Notes: generated by a model from the letters alone, not told the origin. Positions 51,874 to 60,296 are shown, numbered from the stretch's first letter. The stretch: 64,000 nucleotides of DNA from Aeromicrobium piscarium (GCF_007421815.1 NZ_VLNT01000001.1:1-64000); one strand, 5' to 3'. Numbers and translations are program-made.

Positions 51874-51916
51874 CGGTCACCGCCTCGGGAGTCTGGCTGC
51901 GGCCGGCGCTCCCCTC

Positions 51917-52002
51917 CCGCGAGTGGTGCATTTTCGCCCCAGGAACGCCGTTTCCGGGGCGGATTTGCGCCACTCGCGGACGGATTTGCACCACTCGCGG
52001 AC
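51917..52002. repeat. Inverted repeat with 21-bp tandem duplication after coxG
   Basis: CCGCGAGTGGTGCA (51917 on) pairs imperfectly (20 of 24 positions) with the arm ending 51979 across a short loop. The arm GGATTTGCGCCACTCGCGGA is repeated in tandem (51961-51981 and 51982-52002). A terminator role for the operon is possible. Confidence 0.55.
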
Positions 52003-52018
52003 CTCTGTGCTCCGCGCA

Positions 52019-52031
52019 GGGAGGTGCCCCC
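52019..52031. repeat. Dispersed GGGAGGTGCCCCC motif
   Basis: One of four intergenic copies of this 13-bp near-palindrome; others are at 7578-7590, 27553-27565 and 32226-32238. This one lies 44 nt before the amidase start. Confidence 0.5.
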
Positions 52032-52074
52032 ACACTTGCGGGCCTCGACGAGGGCGCGCAGCGAAGGAGACGAC

Positions 52075-53496
52075 ATGACGAGCGCTGAGATCGACCACTA
52101 CTCGACCGCGCGGGAGATGCGCGACGCGGTGCGCTCCAAGCAGATCTCCGCACGCGAACTGCTCGAGCTGCACCTCGGCCGCATCGACGCCACGAACGGC
52201 ACGATCAATGCCATCGTGAGCCTCGACCCCGAGCGGGCCCGCGAGGCCGCCGCCCGCGCCGACGAGCAGTTGGCGCGCGGCGAGGAGGTCGGTCCGCTGC
52301 ACGGGCTGCCCTTCGCGTTCAAGGACACCCACGCGGTCGGCGGCTGGCGGAGCACCTCGGGCTCGGTCCTGCGCGCCGATCACATCCCGGAGCGCGACGA
52401 GCTCGTCGTCGAGCGCGTGCGCAAGGCGGGAGCCGTCACGGTCGGCAAGACCAATGTCCCGGAGTGGGCGGCCGGATCGCACACCTTCAACCCGATCTTC
52501 GGCACCACCGTGAATCCCTACGATCCGACCCGTTCGGCCGGTGGCTCCAGCGGCGGATCGGCTGCGGCCCTCGCGAGTGGCATGGTGCCGCTGGCCGATG
52601 GCAGCGACATGGGCGGCTCGCTGCGCAATCCCGCGTCCTTCTGCAATGTCGTCGGCCTGCGGCCCTCCTTCGCGCGCGTGCCGCAGTGGCCGACCGGCAA
52701 TGCCTGGGAGACCACCTCGGTGCAGGGCCCGATGGCTCGCAATGTCGACGATCTCGCCCTGCTGCTCTCGGTACAGGCCGGTCCTGACGGCCGCTCGCCG
52801 GTGGGCCAGGAGACGCCTGGATCGGCCTTCGAGCAGGTCCAGCGGATCGGGCTCGCTGGCTTGAAGGTCGCGGTCTCGGTGGATCTGGACGGGGCCTTCG
52901 AGGTCGACCACCAGGTGCGTGATGTCGTCGAGGCGCAGGCTCGCGCGCTCGCGGATGCCGGTGCCCAGGTCATCCAGCGTGCCCCCTCGCTCACCGAGGC
53001 CGAGGACACCTTCCGCACCTTGCGAGCCTGGCATTTCCAGGCCAGCTACGGTGCGATGCTCGCCGAGCATCCGGACAGCTTCAAAGCCTCGCTCGCGGAC
53101 AATATCCGTCTCGGCGCGGATCTCACGGGTGCGGATGTCGCCCGGGCCTATCACCAGCGCACGGAGCTCTCCCTGCGCATGCGGGAGTTCTTCGACGAGA
53201 TCGACGTGCTCGTCATGCCGGTCAGCCAGGTGCCGCCGTTCAGCGCGGACCAGGAGTACCCGGCCGAGATCAACGGCCAGGCGCAGCAGACCTATCTGGA
53301 CTGGATGCGGTCGGCCTACTTCATCACCGTCACAGGTTGCCCGGCGCTGTCGATCCCGGCGGGTTTCACCCGCGAGGGATGGCCGGTCGGCATCCAGCTG
53401 GTCACCGCCCCCAACACCGAACGGCGTCTGCTGGAGATCGGGCGCGCTGTCGAGGAGATGACCGGCGCATCGGCACGTCGTCCCTCCCTCGCCTGA
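52075..53496 (+). CDS. Amidase-signature family amidohydrolase
   Basis: The 473-residue protein has the amidase catalytic triad: K83 in FAFKDTHAV, the cis-Ser S158 in AGGSSGGSAAALASG, and nucleophile S182 in SDMGGSLRNPAS. Start ATG 52075 follows AAGGAG. The family includes ureidomalonase, AtzE-type and biuret-related hydrolases as well as general amidases. Next to a barbiturase-type gene set it is a good candidate for hydrolysing the linear ureide or its amide product, for example malonamate. Substrate is inferred from context only. Confidence 0.88.
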   Translation: MTSAEIDHYSTAREMRDAVRSKQISARELLELHLGRIDATNGTINAIVSLDPERAREAAARADEQLARGEEVGPLHGLPFAFKDTHAVGGWRSTSGSVLRADHIPERDELVVERVRKAGAVTVGKTNVPEWAAGSHTFNPIFGTTVNPYDPTRSAGGSSGGSAAALASGMVPLADGSDMGGSLRNPASFCNVVGLRPSFARVPQWPTGNAWETTSVQGPMARNVDDLALLLSVQAGPDGRSPVGQETPGSAFEQVQRIGLAGLKVAVSVDLDGAFEVDHQVRDVVEAQARALADAGAQVIQRAPSLTEAEDTFRTLRAWHFQASYGAMLAEHPDSFKASLADNIRLGADLTGADVARAYHQRTELSLRMREFFDEIDVLVMPVSQVPPFSADQEYPAEINGQAQQTYLDWMRSAYFITVTGCPALSIPAGFTREGWPVGIQLVTAPNTERRLLEIGRAVEEMTGASARRPSLA

Positions 53497-53502
53497 CCGC
53501 CC

Positions 53503-53621
53503 CGGGGCGGTGAGTTACACACCTCTCGGGCCGATGAGCGGTGGTTTACGCACCTCTCAGCACGGTTGAGACGTGCGCAAGTCACCGCTCCCGCGGGTGA
53601 GGGGTGCGTAGGTCACCGCCC
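53503..53621. repeat. GCGGTGA repeat cluster after the amidase gene
   Basis: Forward arms GGGGCGGTGAGTTACACACC (53503 on) and GAGCGGTGGTTTACGCACC (53535 on), and reverse arms ACGTGCGCAAGTCACCGCTC (near 53570-53590) and GAGGGGTGCGTAGGTCACCG (53598 on). Same family as 28413-28690. Confidence 0.75.
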
Positions 53622-53674
53622 CGGGCCGGGGGAACGACGGAATGCGAGGCGCTCGTCGGAGGTTGACCCTCGAT

Positions 53675-54757
53675 ATGAGCGCTGCCCTGTTCGAGCCCAT
53701 CACCGTCCGATCCGTCACCGCCCGCAATCGCATCTGGCTGGCGCCGATGTGCCAGTACTCGTGCTTCGCGCGCGATGGCGTGCCGACCGACTGGCATCTC
53801 GTCCACCTCGGCTCGCATGCCATCGGCGGGTTCGGCCTGCTCATCACCGAGGCGACCGCCGTGGTCCCGGAGGGTCGCATCAGCCCCGAGGACACCGGCC
53901 TGTGGAATGACGACCAGACCCGCGCCTGGACTCGGGTCGTCGACTTCGTACACCAGCAGAGTGCGGCGATCGGCGTCCAGCTGGCGCATGCCGGGCGGAA
54001 AGCCTCGACCTATGCCCCGTTCGCCGAGGCGAGCGGCACGGTTCCACCCGAGGCCGGCGGCTGGCAGACGGTCGCTCCCTCGGCGGCCGCCTATCCGGGG
54101 CTCGCGGAACCGTGCGCGCTGACCCGCGACGAGGTGGCGGCGATCCCCGCGGCCTTCGCCGACGCCGCGACCCGCGCCGACGCGGCGGGCTTCGATCTGG
54201 TGGAGATCCACGCGGCGCACGGCTATCTGCTGCACCAGTTCCTGTCGCCCCTGTCGAACCAGCGTGAGGACGAGTACGGCGGCGACTTCGACGGACGGAC
54301 ACGGCTCGTGCGGGAGGTCGTGACCGCCGTGCGCGAGGTGTGGCCCGCCGACAAGCCCCTGGCGATCCGCTTCTCGGGCACCGACTGGCTCGACGACGGA
54401 TGGACGCTGGACGAGACGGCGCGCCTGTCGGCCGAGCTGCGCGAACTGGGCGTGGACATCGTCGACGTCTCGTCCGGGGCGCTGCTTCCGGCGGACATTC
54501 CGGTGGGGCCGGGTTATCAGGTGCCTCTCGCTCAGGAGGTGCGCCGGGTCTCGGGCCTCACGACCGGCGCTGTCGGCCTGATCACCGAGCCGGGGCAGGC
54601 CGAGAAGATCCTCGAGGCCGGTGAGGCCGATCTCGTGCTGCTGGCTCGAGCGGCGCTGCGCGACCCCGCCTGGCCGCTGCGGGCGGCGCATGAGCTCGGC
54701 GTCAGCCGCGAGGACGCGCCCTATACCCCGCAGTACGAGCGCGGCGCCTGGCGCTGA
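53675..54757 (+). CDS. Old yellow enzyme-type NADH:flavin oxidoreductase (YqjM-like)
   Basis: The 360-residue TIM-barrel flavoprotein has RNRIWLAPMCQYSC near 16-29 (the Cys near 25 is typical of the YqjM subgroup), GVQLAHAGRKAS, the catalytic EIHAAHGYLLHQFLSPLSNQR near 175-196 and ADLVLLARAALRDP near the C-terminus. It reduces activated C=C bonds with NAD(P)H. ATG 53675 is used, with GGAGG 12 nt upstream. No operon partner is evident. Confidence 0.92.
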   Translation: MSAALFEPITVRSVTARNRIWLAPMCQYSCFARDGVPTDWHLVHLGSHAIGGFGLLITEATAVVPEGRISPEDTGLWNDDQTRAWTRVVDFVHQQSAAIGVQLAHAGRKASTYAPFAEASGTVPPEAGGWQTVAPSAAAYPGLAEPCALTRDEVAAIPAAFADAATRADAAGFDLVEIHAAHGYLLHQFLSPLSNQREDEYGGDFDGRTRLVREVVTAVREVWPADKPLAIRFSGTDWLDDGWTLDETARLSAELRELGVDIVDVSSGALLPADIPVGPGYQVPLAQEVRRVSGLTTGAVGLITEPGQAEKILEAGEADLVLLARAALRDPAWPLRAAHELGVSREDAPYTPQYERGAWR

Positions 54758-54762
54758 TCCCG

Positions 54763-54849
54763 TGGGCGGTGAGTCATCCCGTACTCGTGACGGTAGGCGG
54801 TGAGCTGTCCCGCACTTCGAGCGCAGAAGTGCGGGACAGCTCACCGCCC
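54763..54849. repeat. GCGGTGA repeat cluster, CCCGCAC subtype
   Basis: Forward arms GGGCGGTGAGTCATCCCGTA (54763 on) and GGCGGTGAGCTGTCCCGCAC (54797 on) and reverse arm GTGCGGGACAGCTCACCGCC (54829-54848). Arms two and three form a near-perfect hairpin between two convergent genes and may act as terminator. Confidence 0.7.
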
Positions 54850-54869
54850 GCGGGCGATGCTGATGCGGA

Positions 54870-56354
54870 TCAGCGCTGGAGATCGCCGGCGTCGGAGCCG
54901 AGGGTCACCTTGACGTCCTCCTGCTTGCCATCGCGTTGGATGGTCAGCGTCACCTCGTCGCCCGGCTGGTAGCTGCGGACCGTGGCGATGAGGGCCTGGT
55001 TGGTCGCGACCGGATGATCGTTGACCGCGGTGACGATATCGCCCTCGCGCAGACCGGCCTCGTCACCGGGGCCACCGGACTCCACCTCGGCGACACGCGC
55101 GCCGATACCGGTGATCTGGTCGTCGCCGGTGGCGCTCTGCACGGTGATGCCGATGCGAGCGTGCTCGACCGTCTTGCCGTCGAGGATCTGCGCGCTGACA
55201 TTGCGTGCGAGGTCAGAGGGGATCGCGAAGCCGAGACCGATGGAGCCACCCTCGACGCCGCCGGAGGACCGGATCGCCGAGTTGATGCCGATCACGCGGC
55301 CTTCGAGGTCGACCAGCGGCCCTCCGGAGTTGCCCGGGTTGATGGCCGCGTCCGTCTGGATGGCGGGGAAGGTCGTCAGAGTGTCCGAGCTGCTGCTCTG
55401 ATCGCCCGGCGAGACCGGCCGGTTCAGCGCCGAGACGATGCCCTGCGTGACCGTCGACTCGAGGCCGAAGGGCGAGCCGATCGCGACGACCTCCTGGCCG
55501 ACTCTCACGTCGGACGAGCTGCCGAACTGGGCCGTCTCCAAACCGGACACGTCCTCGGCCTGGATCACGGCGATGTCGGTGGCCGGGTCGGTGCCGATGA
55601 TGGTCGCGCGGGCATTGGTGCCGTCATTGAAGCCCACCGTGAGCGTGCCACCGTCCGCGGCTGCCTCGACCACGTGATTGTTGGTCACGATCTTGCCGTC
55701 CTCGCTGATGATGACCCCCGACCCGGAACCGCCTTCGCCGCCTCCGGAGAAGTTGATCTGGACGACGGACGGCATGATCTTCTGGGCGACCTGCTCGACC
55801 GTGCCCGCGGGCAGATCCGAGGAGGCCGGGGCATCGATCGAGGTGCCGGTGCTGGTCGAGGTCGAGTTGCCGCCATCGGAGAACTGATTGCCCAGGATCC
55901 CACCGGTGAAGCCGGCGATGAGCGCCAGCGCGACGATACCGATCGCCGCCGCGATGGGTCGGCCGCGGCGGGGGCGTCCAGCGGGCGGGACCTGCCCGGA
56001 GCCCGGGGGAGTCGGACCGTGGGGCGGCGGGGGCGGCGCCAGCACCGAGGTGTGCTCAGCGGGACCGTGGCCCGGGGTGATGCCCGGTCCGGCCGGCTGC
56101 GCACCGGGGTGAGGGGCTCCCGGAGGGGGCGCCGACGCGTGGGGCGCGTGTGCTTCACGCGGCTCGTCGGGAGAGGGCGCGGACGAGCCGGAGGCCGGAC
56201 CCGTCGGGACGGGACCCGTCGGGGCCGGACCCATCGGGATGGGGCCGCGTTCCTCGGTCGTGTCCTCGCCGGTCTCACCGGCCGGCGGCTGCGGCTGACG
56301 CTGCGCGGGCGGCGTGTACGGACGCTCGGCGAAGGGATCGTGCGAATCGGTCAT
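54870..56354 (-). CDS. pepD: HtrA/DegP-type serine protease (PepD-like)
   Basis: The 494-residue protein has a Pro-rich cytoplasmic tail (1-130), a membrane helix (132-153), an extracytoplasmic trypsin-like domain with triad H227 (TNNHVVE), D260 (ATDIAVI) and S343 (GNSGGPL), and a C-terminal PDZ domain (about 395-485). It degrades or refolds damaged envelope proteins. It lies 72 nt downstream of the kinase and response-regulator genes, the same association as mprA-mprB-pepD in mycobacteria. Confidence 0.93.
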   Translation of the reverse strand: MTDSHDPFAERPYTPPAQRQPQPPAGETGEDTTEERGPIPMGPAPTGPVPTGPASGSSAPSPDEPREAHAPHASAPPPGAPHPGAQPAGPGITPGHGPAEHTSVLAPPPPPHGPTPPGSGQVPPAGRPRRGRPIAAAIGIVALALIAGFTGGILGNQFSDGGNSTSTSTGTSIDAPASSDLPAGTVEQVAQKIMPSVVQINFSGGGEGGSGSGVIISEDGKIVTNNHVVEAAADGGTLTVGFNDGTNARATIIGTDPATDIAVIQAEDVSGLETAQFGSSSDVRVGQEVVAIGSPFGLESTVTQGIVSALNRPVSPGDQSSSSDTLTTFPAIQTDAAINPGNSGGPLVDLEGRVIGINSAIRSSGGVEGGSIGLGFAIPSDLARNVSAQILDGKTVEHARIGITVQSATGDDQITGIGARVAEVESGGPGDEAGLREGDIVTAVNDHPVATNQALIATVRSYQPGDEVTLTIQRDGKQEDVKVTLGSDAGDLQR

Positions 56355-56426
56355 GTCAAGACATTCTCTCGCATAGCTGAGACGGTGATGAAAGGTCGGT
56401 GTGAGCGGGCGAAGACCTCCACTGTG

Positions 56427-57881
56427 TCAGGGCCCGCCGGACGGCGCGAGCGGGAGATGCAGGGTGAAGGTCGATCCGGAGCCGAGGATCGAAGCCACCT
56501 CGACCCGCCCGCCGTGGCGCTCCGCGGCTCTCTGGACGATCGACAGGCCCAGCCCCGATCCGGGGAGGGAGCGGGCGGCCGTCGAACGGTAGAAGCGCTG
56601 GAAGACGTGCGGCAGATCCTCCTCGGCGATGCCGGGTCCTTCGTCGCTGATCGACAAGACGCCCTCGGTCAGGCGGACGGTGATGGTGCCGTCCGGAGGA
56701 CTCCACTTCGCCGCATTGTCGAGCAGGTTGGTGACGGCGCGCTCGAGAGACTGACTCTCGCCGACGACCTGCGAGTCGTCGAGCGCCACATCCCAGGTGA
56801 CGCCCGGAGCGCGCAGGCGCACACGGGTCAGCGACTGCTCCACGATGTCGTCGAGGGCGAGCGGCTCGGGATCACGGTGCAACGGCTCGTCCCTGGCGAG
56901 CTCGACGAGGTCGCCGATGAGGGAGGTGAGCTCGTCGAGCTGGGCGCGCACGTCGTCCATCAGCTCGCCTTGTGCCTCGGCGTCGAGCCGACGGTCAGGA
57001 TCGCTCGTGGCCTGACGTAGCAGCTCGATATTGGTGCGCAGGCTCGTGAGCGGGGTGCGAAGCTCGTGGCCGGCATCGGCGATGAGCTGTCGTTCGCGGG
57101 TCTGTGACTCGCCGAGGGCTCGGAGCATCGTGTTGAAGGAACGCGTGAGCCGGGCGAGCTCGTCGTTGCGGGTGCCCCAGACATCGATGGGCTCCATCTC
57201 ACCCGTCGAGGCGATGCGCTCGGTCGCGGCGGTGAGGCGGCGCACCGGTCGCAGACCGTTGCTCGCCACCGCCCAGCCGGCCATGGCGGACATCGCGACG
57301 CCGGCGGCGCTCGCCAGCACCAGGACCACCGCGAGCCGGTCCAGCGCGCGCTGGGTGGACTCCATCGACTGGGCGAGCACGAAGGCCTGGCCCGGCTGCG
57401 TCTGGATCGAGACGATGCGGAACGGCTCCCCGCCCGCGTCCACCGTGCGCGCGGACTGCGACCGGGTGCCGAGCGCGACCTCCTGCTCGGGGATGCCGTA
57501 CGGGACGCTGCTGACCTTCTGGGTGAGCAGATCGCCGCCGTTCACGAAGACCACGCGGATGCCCATCGCATTGAGCATCTGCTGCACCGATCCGGCGTTG
57601 GTCGAGTTGAGCGACGAGGCGGTGACGCCGGCGTCGACCGCGTCGTTGGCCCGCTTGACGAGGGTCTGATCCACCGAACCGATGAACTCCGATCGCACGG
57701 TGACGTAGAAGACGGCGCTGACGACTGACAGCACCAGGGCGACGGCGACCGTGGTCAGGATGGTGACGCGTGCCGCCAGCGAGATGCGCGAGGTGACGGG
57801 ACTGAGAGCATCGTGCAGCCAGTCCAGGAACCGGTCGACGAGTCCCTTCGGCCGCTCAGCCAACTCGCTGCGCTCGCTCAC
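56427..57881 (-). CDS. mprB: Sensor histidine kinase, MprB-like
   Basis: The 484-residue kinase has a membrane helix (about 38-60), an extracytoplasmic sensor (60-180), a second helix (about 184-207), a HAMP domain, the HisKA motif DAGHELRTPLTSLRTNIELL (His near 269), and HATPase_c with N-box LERAVTNLLDNAAKWS, DEGPGI and GSGLGLSIV. The start is GTG 57881 (MSERSELAERPKG), which overlaps the stop of the last of three tandem mini-ORFs. Together with the response regulator and PepD it should sense envelope stress. Confidence 0.92.
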   Translation of the reverse strand: MSERSELAERPKGLVDRFLDWLHDALSPVTSRISLAARVTILTTVAVALVLSVVSAVFYVTVRSEFIGSVDQTLVKRANDAVDAGVTASSLNSTNAGSVQQMLNAMGIRVVFVNGGDLLTQKVSSVPYGIPEQEVALGTRSQSARTVDAGGEPFRIVSIQTQPGQAFVLAQSMESTQRALDRLAVVLVLASAAGVAMSAMAGWAVASNGLRPVRRLTAATERIASTGEMEPIDVWGTRNDELARLTRSFNTMLRALGESQTRERQLIADAGHELRTPLTSLRTNIELLRQATSDPDRRLDAEAQGELMDDVRAQLDELTSLIGDLVELARDEPLHRDPEPLALDDIVEQSLTRVRLRAPGVTWDVALDDSQVVGESQSLERAVTNLLDNAAKWSPPDGTITVRLTEGVLSISDEGPGIAEEDLPHVFQRFYRSTAARSLPGSGLGLSIVQRAAERHGGRVEVASILGSGSTFTLHLPLAPSGGP

Positions 57882-57961
57882 GGCGCCACCGCCGAGAAGG
57901 AGCGAGGGTAGGTCGGTGTCGCCGTGAGGGTGCTGATGGTTCGTTCGCTGCGCTCACTCAT
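57878..57961 (-). CDS. MSERSERT mini-ORF, third of three (27 aa)
   Basis: ATG 57961, 27 codons, stop TGA overlapping the MprB-like kinase GTG (GTGA). Peptide [18 protein letters not shown] ending FSAVAP. The 80-bp unit is almost identical to the two before it. Role unknown: translation relay, attenuator peptide or repeat-derived. Confidence 0.5.
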   Translation of the reverse strand: MSERSERTISTLTATPTYPRSFSAVAP

Positions 57962-58041
57962 GGCGCCACCGCCGAGAAGGAGCGAGGGTAGGTCGGTGTC
58001 GCCGTGAGGGTGCTGATGGTTCGTTCGCTGCGCTCACTCAT
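57958..58041 (-). CDS. MSERSERT mini-ORF, second of three (27 aa)
   Basis: ATG 58041 overlaps the stop of mini-ORF one, and its own TGA overlaps the ATG of mini-ORF three (ATGA). Same peptide as the third copy. Confidence 0.5.
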   Translation of the reverse strand: MSERSERTISTLTATPTYPRSFSAVAP

Positions 58042-58121
58042 GGCGCCACCGCCGAGAAGGAGCGGGGGTAGGTCGGTGTCGCCGTGAGGGTGCTGATGGT
58101 TCGTTCGGCTTGCTCGTTCAC
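58038..58121 (-). CDS. Mini-ORF, first of three (27 aa), coupled to mprA
   Basis: GTG 58121 overlaps the response-regulator stop (GTGA). The peptide begins [18 protein letters not shown], so its start has diverged to match the response-regulator end while the rest is the same as copies two and three. Confidence 0.5.
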   Translation of the reverse strand: MNEQAERTISTLTATPTYPRSFSAVAP

Positions 58122-58813
58122 GGCGGCGTCTCCCGCAGGACGTAGCCGACCCCCCGGACCGTGTGCAGCAGCCGATCCTCGCCCTCGGCCTCGAGCTTGC
58201 GGCGGACGTAGCCGACGTAGACCTCCAGCGAGTTGGCGCTCGTGGGGAAGTCGAATCCCCAGACCTCCTCGAGGATGAAGGACCGCTCGAGCACGCGTTT
58301 GGGGCGCTGCAGGAACAGTTCGAGGAGGGCGAACTCGGTGCGGGTCAGGGAGATATTGCGCCCGTTGCGGACGACCTCACGGGTGTTGGGGTCCAGGCTG
58401 AGGTCGGCGAAGTGCAGGACCGGCTCGTCCTCGTCCTGGGCATCGGCGGGACGCGCGGAGCGGCGCAGCAGCGCGCGGAGCCGGGCGAGGAGCTCCTCCA
58501 GGGCGAAGGGCTTGGTGAGATAGTCGTCGGCACCCGCGTCGAGACCGTCGACGCGATCGGTGACGGCATCGCGGGCGGTGAGCACGAGGATCGGCACGTC
58601 GTTGCCGGCCGAGCGCAGCGCGCGGGTCGCCTCCAGGCCGTCGAGGCGCGGCATCATCACGTCCATGACGATGGCATCGGGCTGGACCTGAGGCACCCGG
58701 GCGAGTGCCTCAGCGCCGTCGGACGCGAGCTCCACCGTGTAGCCGTTGAACTCCAGGGATCGTCGCAGGGAGTCACGGACGGCGCGATCGTCGTCCACCA
58801 CCAGGATGCGCAT
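58118..58813 (-). CDS. mprA: OmpR/PhoB-family response regulator, MprA-like
   Basis: The 231-residue protein has a receiver domain (1-120) with D8/D9, the phospho-acceptor Asp in [13 protein letters not shown] near 51 and K102 in YLTKPF, and a C-terminal winged-helix Trans_reg_C domain (about 135-228, [33 protein letters not shown]). ATG 58813 begins MRILVVDDD directly; longer upstream reading has no family similarity. It is the first gene of the response regulator, mini-ORFs, kinase, protease order. Confidence 0.93.
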   Translation of the reverse strand: MRILVVDDDRAVRDSLRRSLEFNGYTVELASDGAEALARVPQVQPDAIVMDVMMPRLDGLEATRALRSAGNDVPILVLTARDAVTDRVDGLDAGADDYLTKPFALEELLARLRALLRRSARPADAQDEDEPVLHFADLSLDPNTREVVRNGRNISLTRTEFALLELFLQRPKRVLERSFILEEVWGFDFPTSANSLEVYVGYVRRKLEAEGEDRLLHTVRGVGYVLRETPP

Positions 58814-59249
58814 GATCCCAGTGTGCCGTGGATGCCTGAGATCCGTCTGAAGGAGAGCGGTCCGAGGTCGTCGGCTCCAGCCGCTCGGCAGGGGACGATC
58901 GATGGACGGCATGGCTCGACCTGAGGACAACGGACACGCTCGTCTCACGGCGAACTGCTCCCGGGGAGACGGCCGAGGAGGTGCATCGTCGGCCCCGCCG
59001 CGAACCTTCGCTGTCGTCGGCTGAACGGGTGACGCCTCTGTCGGGAGTCGTCCCGGTGCCATGATCACGTCCATCGCCACCCGTCGCCACGCCATTTCTC
59101 GATCCTGAATTTTCCCTGTTATAGCAGAGAGAGTGCCCCTTTCCGGGCTGCCGTGTCATCAGAAAGTTACGTGGGAGGCCTTGCGCGGTCCAGGGTCGAA
59201 GGCCTTATGGTTACTACCAATTTGGTCCCTACCATTTATGAGGAACGTC
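58814..59249. other. 436-bp divergent intergenic region
   Basis: It separates the MprA-like gene from the ABC-transporter operon and must hold both promoters. It contains the double TGGT-N4-ACCA operator (59207-59235). I see no further gene. Confidence 0.55.
59207..59235. promoter_or_regulatory. Double TGGT-N4-ACCA operator (FadR-type GntR-like)
   Basis: TGGTTACTACCA (59208-59219) and TGGTCCCTACCA (59223-59234) lie side by side around a central ACCAATTTGGT palindrome (59216-59226), making an overall dyad bounded by ATGGT and ACCAT. FadR-type GntR regulators bind TNGT-N-ACNA sites of this kind. It sits 15 nt before the start of the transporter operon, so repression is likely. No GntR gene is in the window. 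Confidence 0.6.
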
Positions 59250-60296
59250 ATGCGATCTCTACCTCGGAGGCTCACCGCCACCATCGCCGCTGCTCCGGTT
59301 GCAGTCGTTCTCGCCGCCTGTGGGGGCAGCGGCGACGATGACGCCACCACCCTGTCGCTCTCCCACTGGGGCGGCATCTGGGAGGAGGGCGTGACCGCCA
59401 TCGAACCCGGCCTTACCGAGGCGACGGGCATCACCATCAAAGGTGCGGCCGACGGACAGAACGGCCTGACCAAGATCCAGCAGCTGCCGACCGCCTACGA
59501 CGCGGCCCTGCTCACCGCCGACAAGGCGGCCGTCGGACTACAGGACGGAACCCTGCAGCCCATCGACACCAGCCGCATCGAGAACCTCGACACGATCCCC
59601 GACGCGGTGCTCGACGGCCTCATGGTCGACGGTGAGCTCGCAGCGGTGCCGATCAGCTACGGCGCGCAGGGCATCCTCTACCGCGAGGACCTGCTGGGCA
59701 AGAAGCTCACCTCGTGGGCCGATCTGTGGGATCCGGGTCTGGAGAACAACCTGGCGATCGGCGCTCTGCCCAGTGTCGCCGGCGTCTTCGTCCTCCAGGC
59801 CGGTGGCGAGGCATTCGGGGACGGGCCCGATGATCTCGAGGCGGGTTGGGAGGCCATGGAAGAGCTCCGTCCCAATGTCCAGTACCAGTACACGCTGTCA
59901 TCGGATCCGTTGAGCAAGCTGGCCGACGGCAGCCTCCTGGCCACCGTCACGTTCGCCGACCTCGGCGTCGATCTCGCCGACTCGGGCGTCACCACGCTGA
60001 TCCCCGAGGAGGGCACGAACTGGAGCGTCCAGCCGGTGGGGATCCCCGCCGAGGCCGAGAACGTCGACGCGGCGTACGACTTCATCAACTACATGCTGAG
60101 CGACGAGGCGCAGTCGACCTGGGTGGAGGCGACCCACGTCGCCCCGGCCAGCCAGGCCGCCGAGCTGCCCGCGGAGATCAGCGACCAGCTGCTGGAGACC
60201 GATGAGGTCGCCGCGCGACTGTGGCCCATCGACTGGCTCCAGATCGGCACCGAGATCCAGGACTGGACGGTCCGCTGGCAGGAGCTCTTCTCGTGA
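59250..60296 (+). CDS. ABC transporter substrate-binding lipoprotein (spermidine/putrescine PotD-like)
   Basis: The 348-residue protein has a lipoprotein signal peptide with lipobox LAAC (Cys near 24) followed by a periplasmic-binding-protein type 2 domain (SHWGGIWEEGV, SYGAQGILYREDLLGKKLTSWADLWDP, NVDAAYDFINYMLSDEAQ). This is the polyamine/putrescine-type binder family. Start ATG 59250 follows AGGAA; ATG 59238 is possible. First gene of an SBP-permease-permease-ATPase operon. The neighbouring amidohydrolase hints at an N-acyl or cyclic amide substrate rather than a polyamine. Confidence 0.9.
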   Translation: MRSLPRRLTATIAAAPVAVVLAACGGSGDDDATTLSLSHWGGIWEEGVTAIEPGLTEATGITIKGAADGQNGLTKIQQLPTAYDAALLTADKAAVGLQDGTLQPIDTSRIENLDTIPDAVLDGLMVDGELAAVPISYGAQGILYREDLLGKKLTSWADLWDPGLENNLAIGALPSVAGVFVLQAGGEAFGDGPDDLEAGWEAMEELRPNVQYQYTLSSDPLSKLADGSLLATVTFADLGVDLADSGVTTLIPEEGTNWSVQPVGIPAEAENVDAAYDFINYMLSDEAQSTWVEATHVAPASQAAELPAEISDQLLETDEVAARLWPIDWLQIGTEIQDWTVRWQELFS

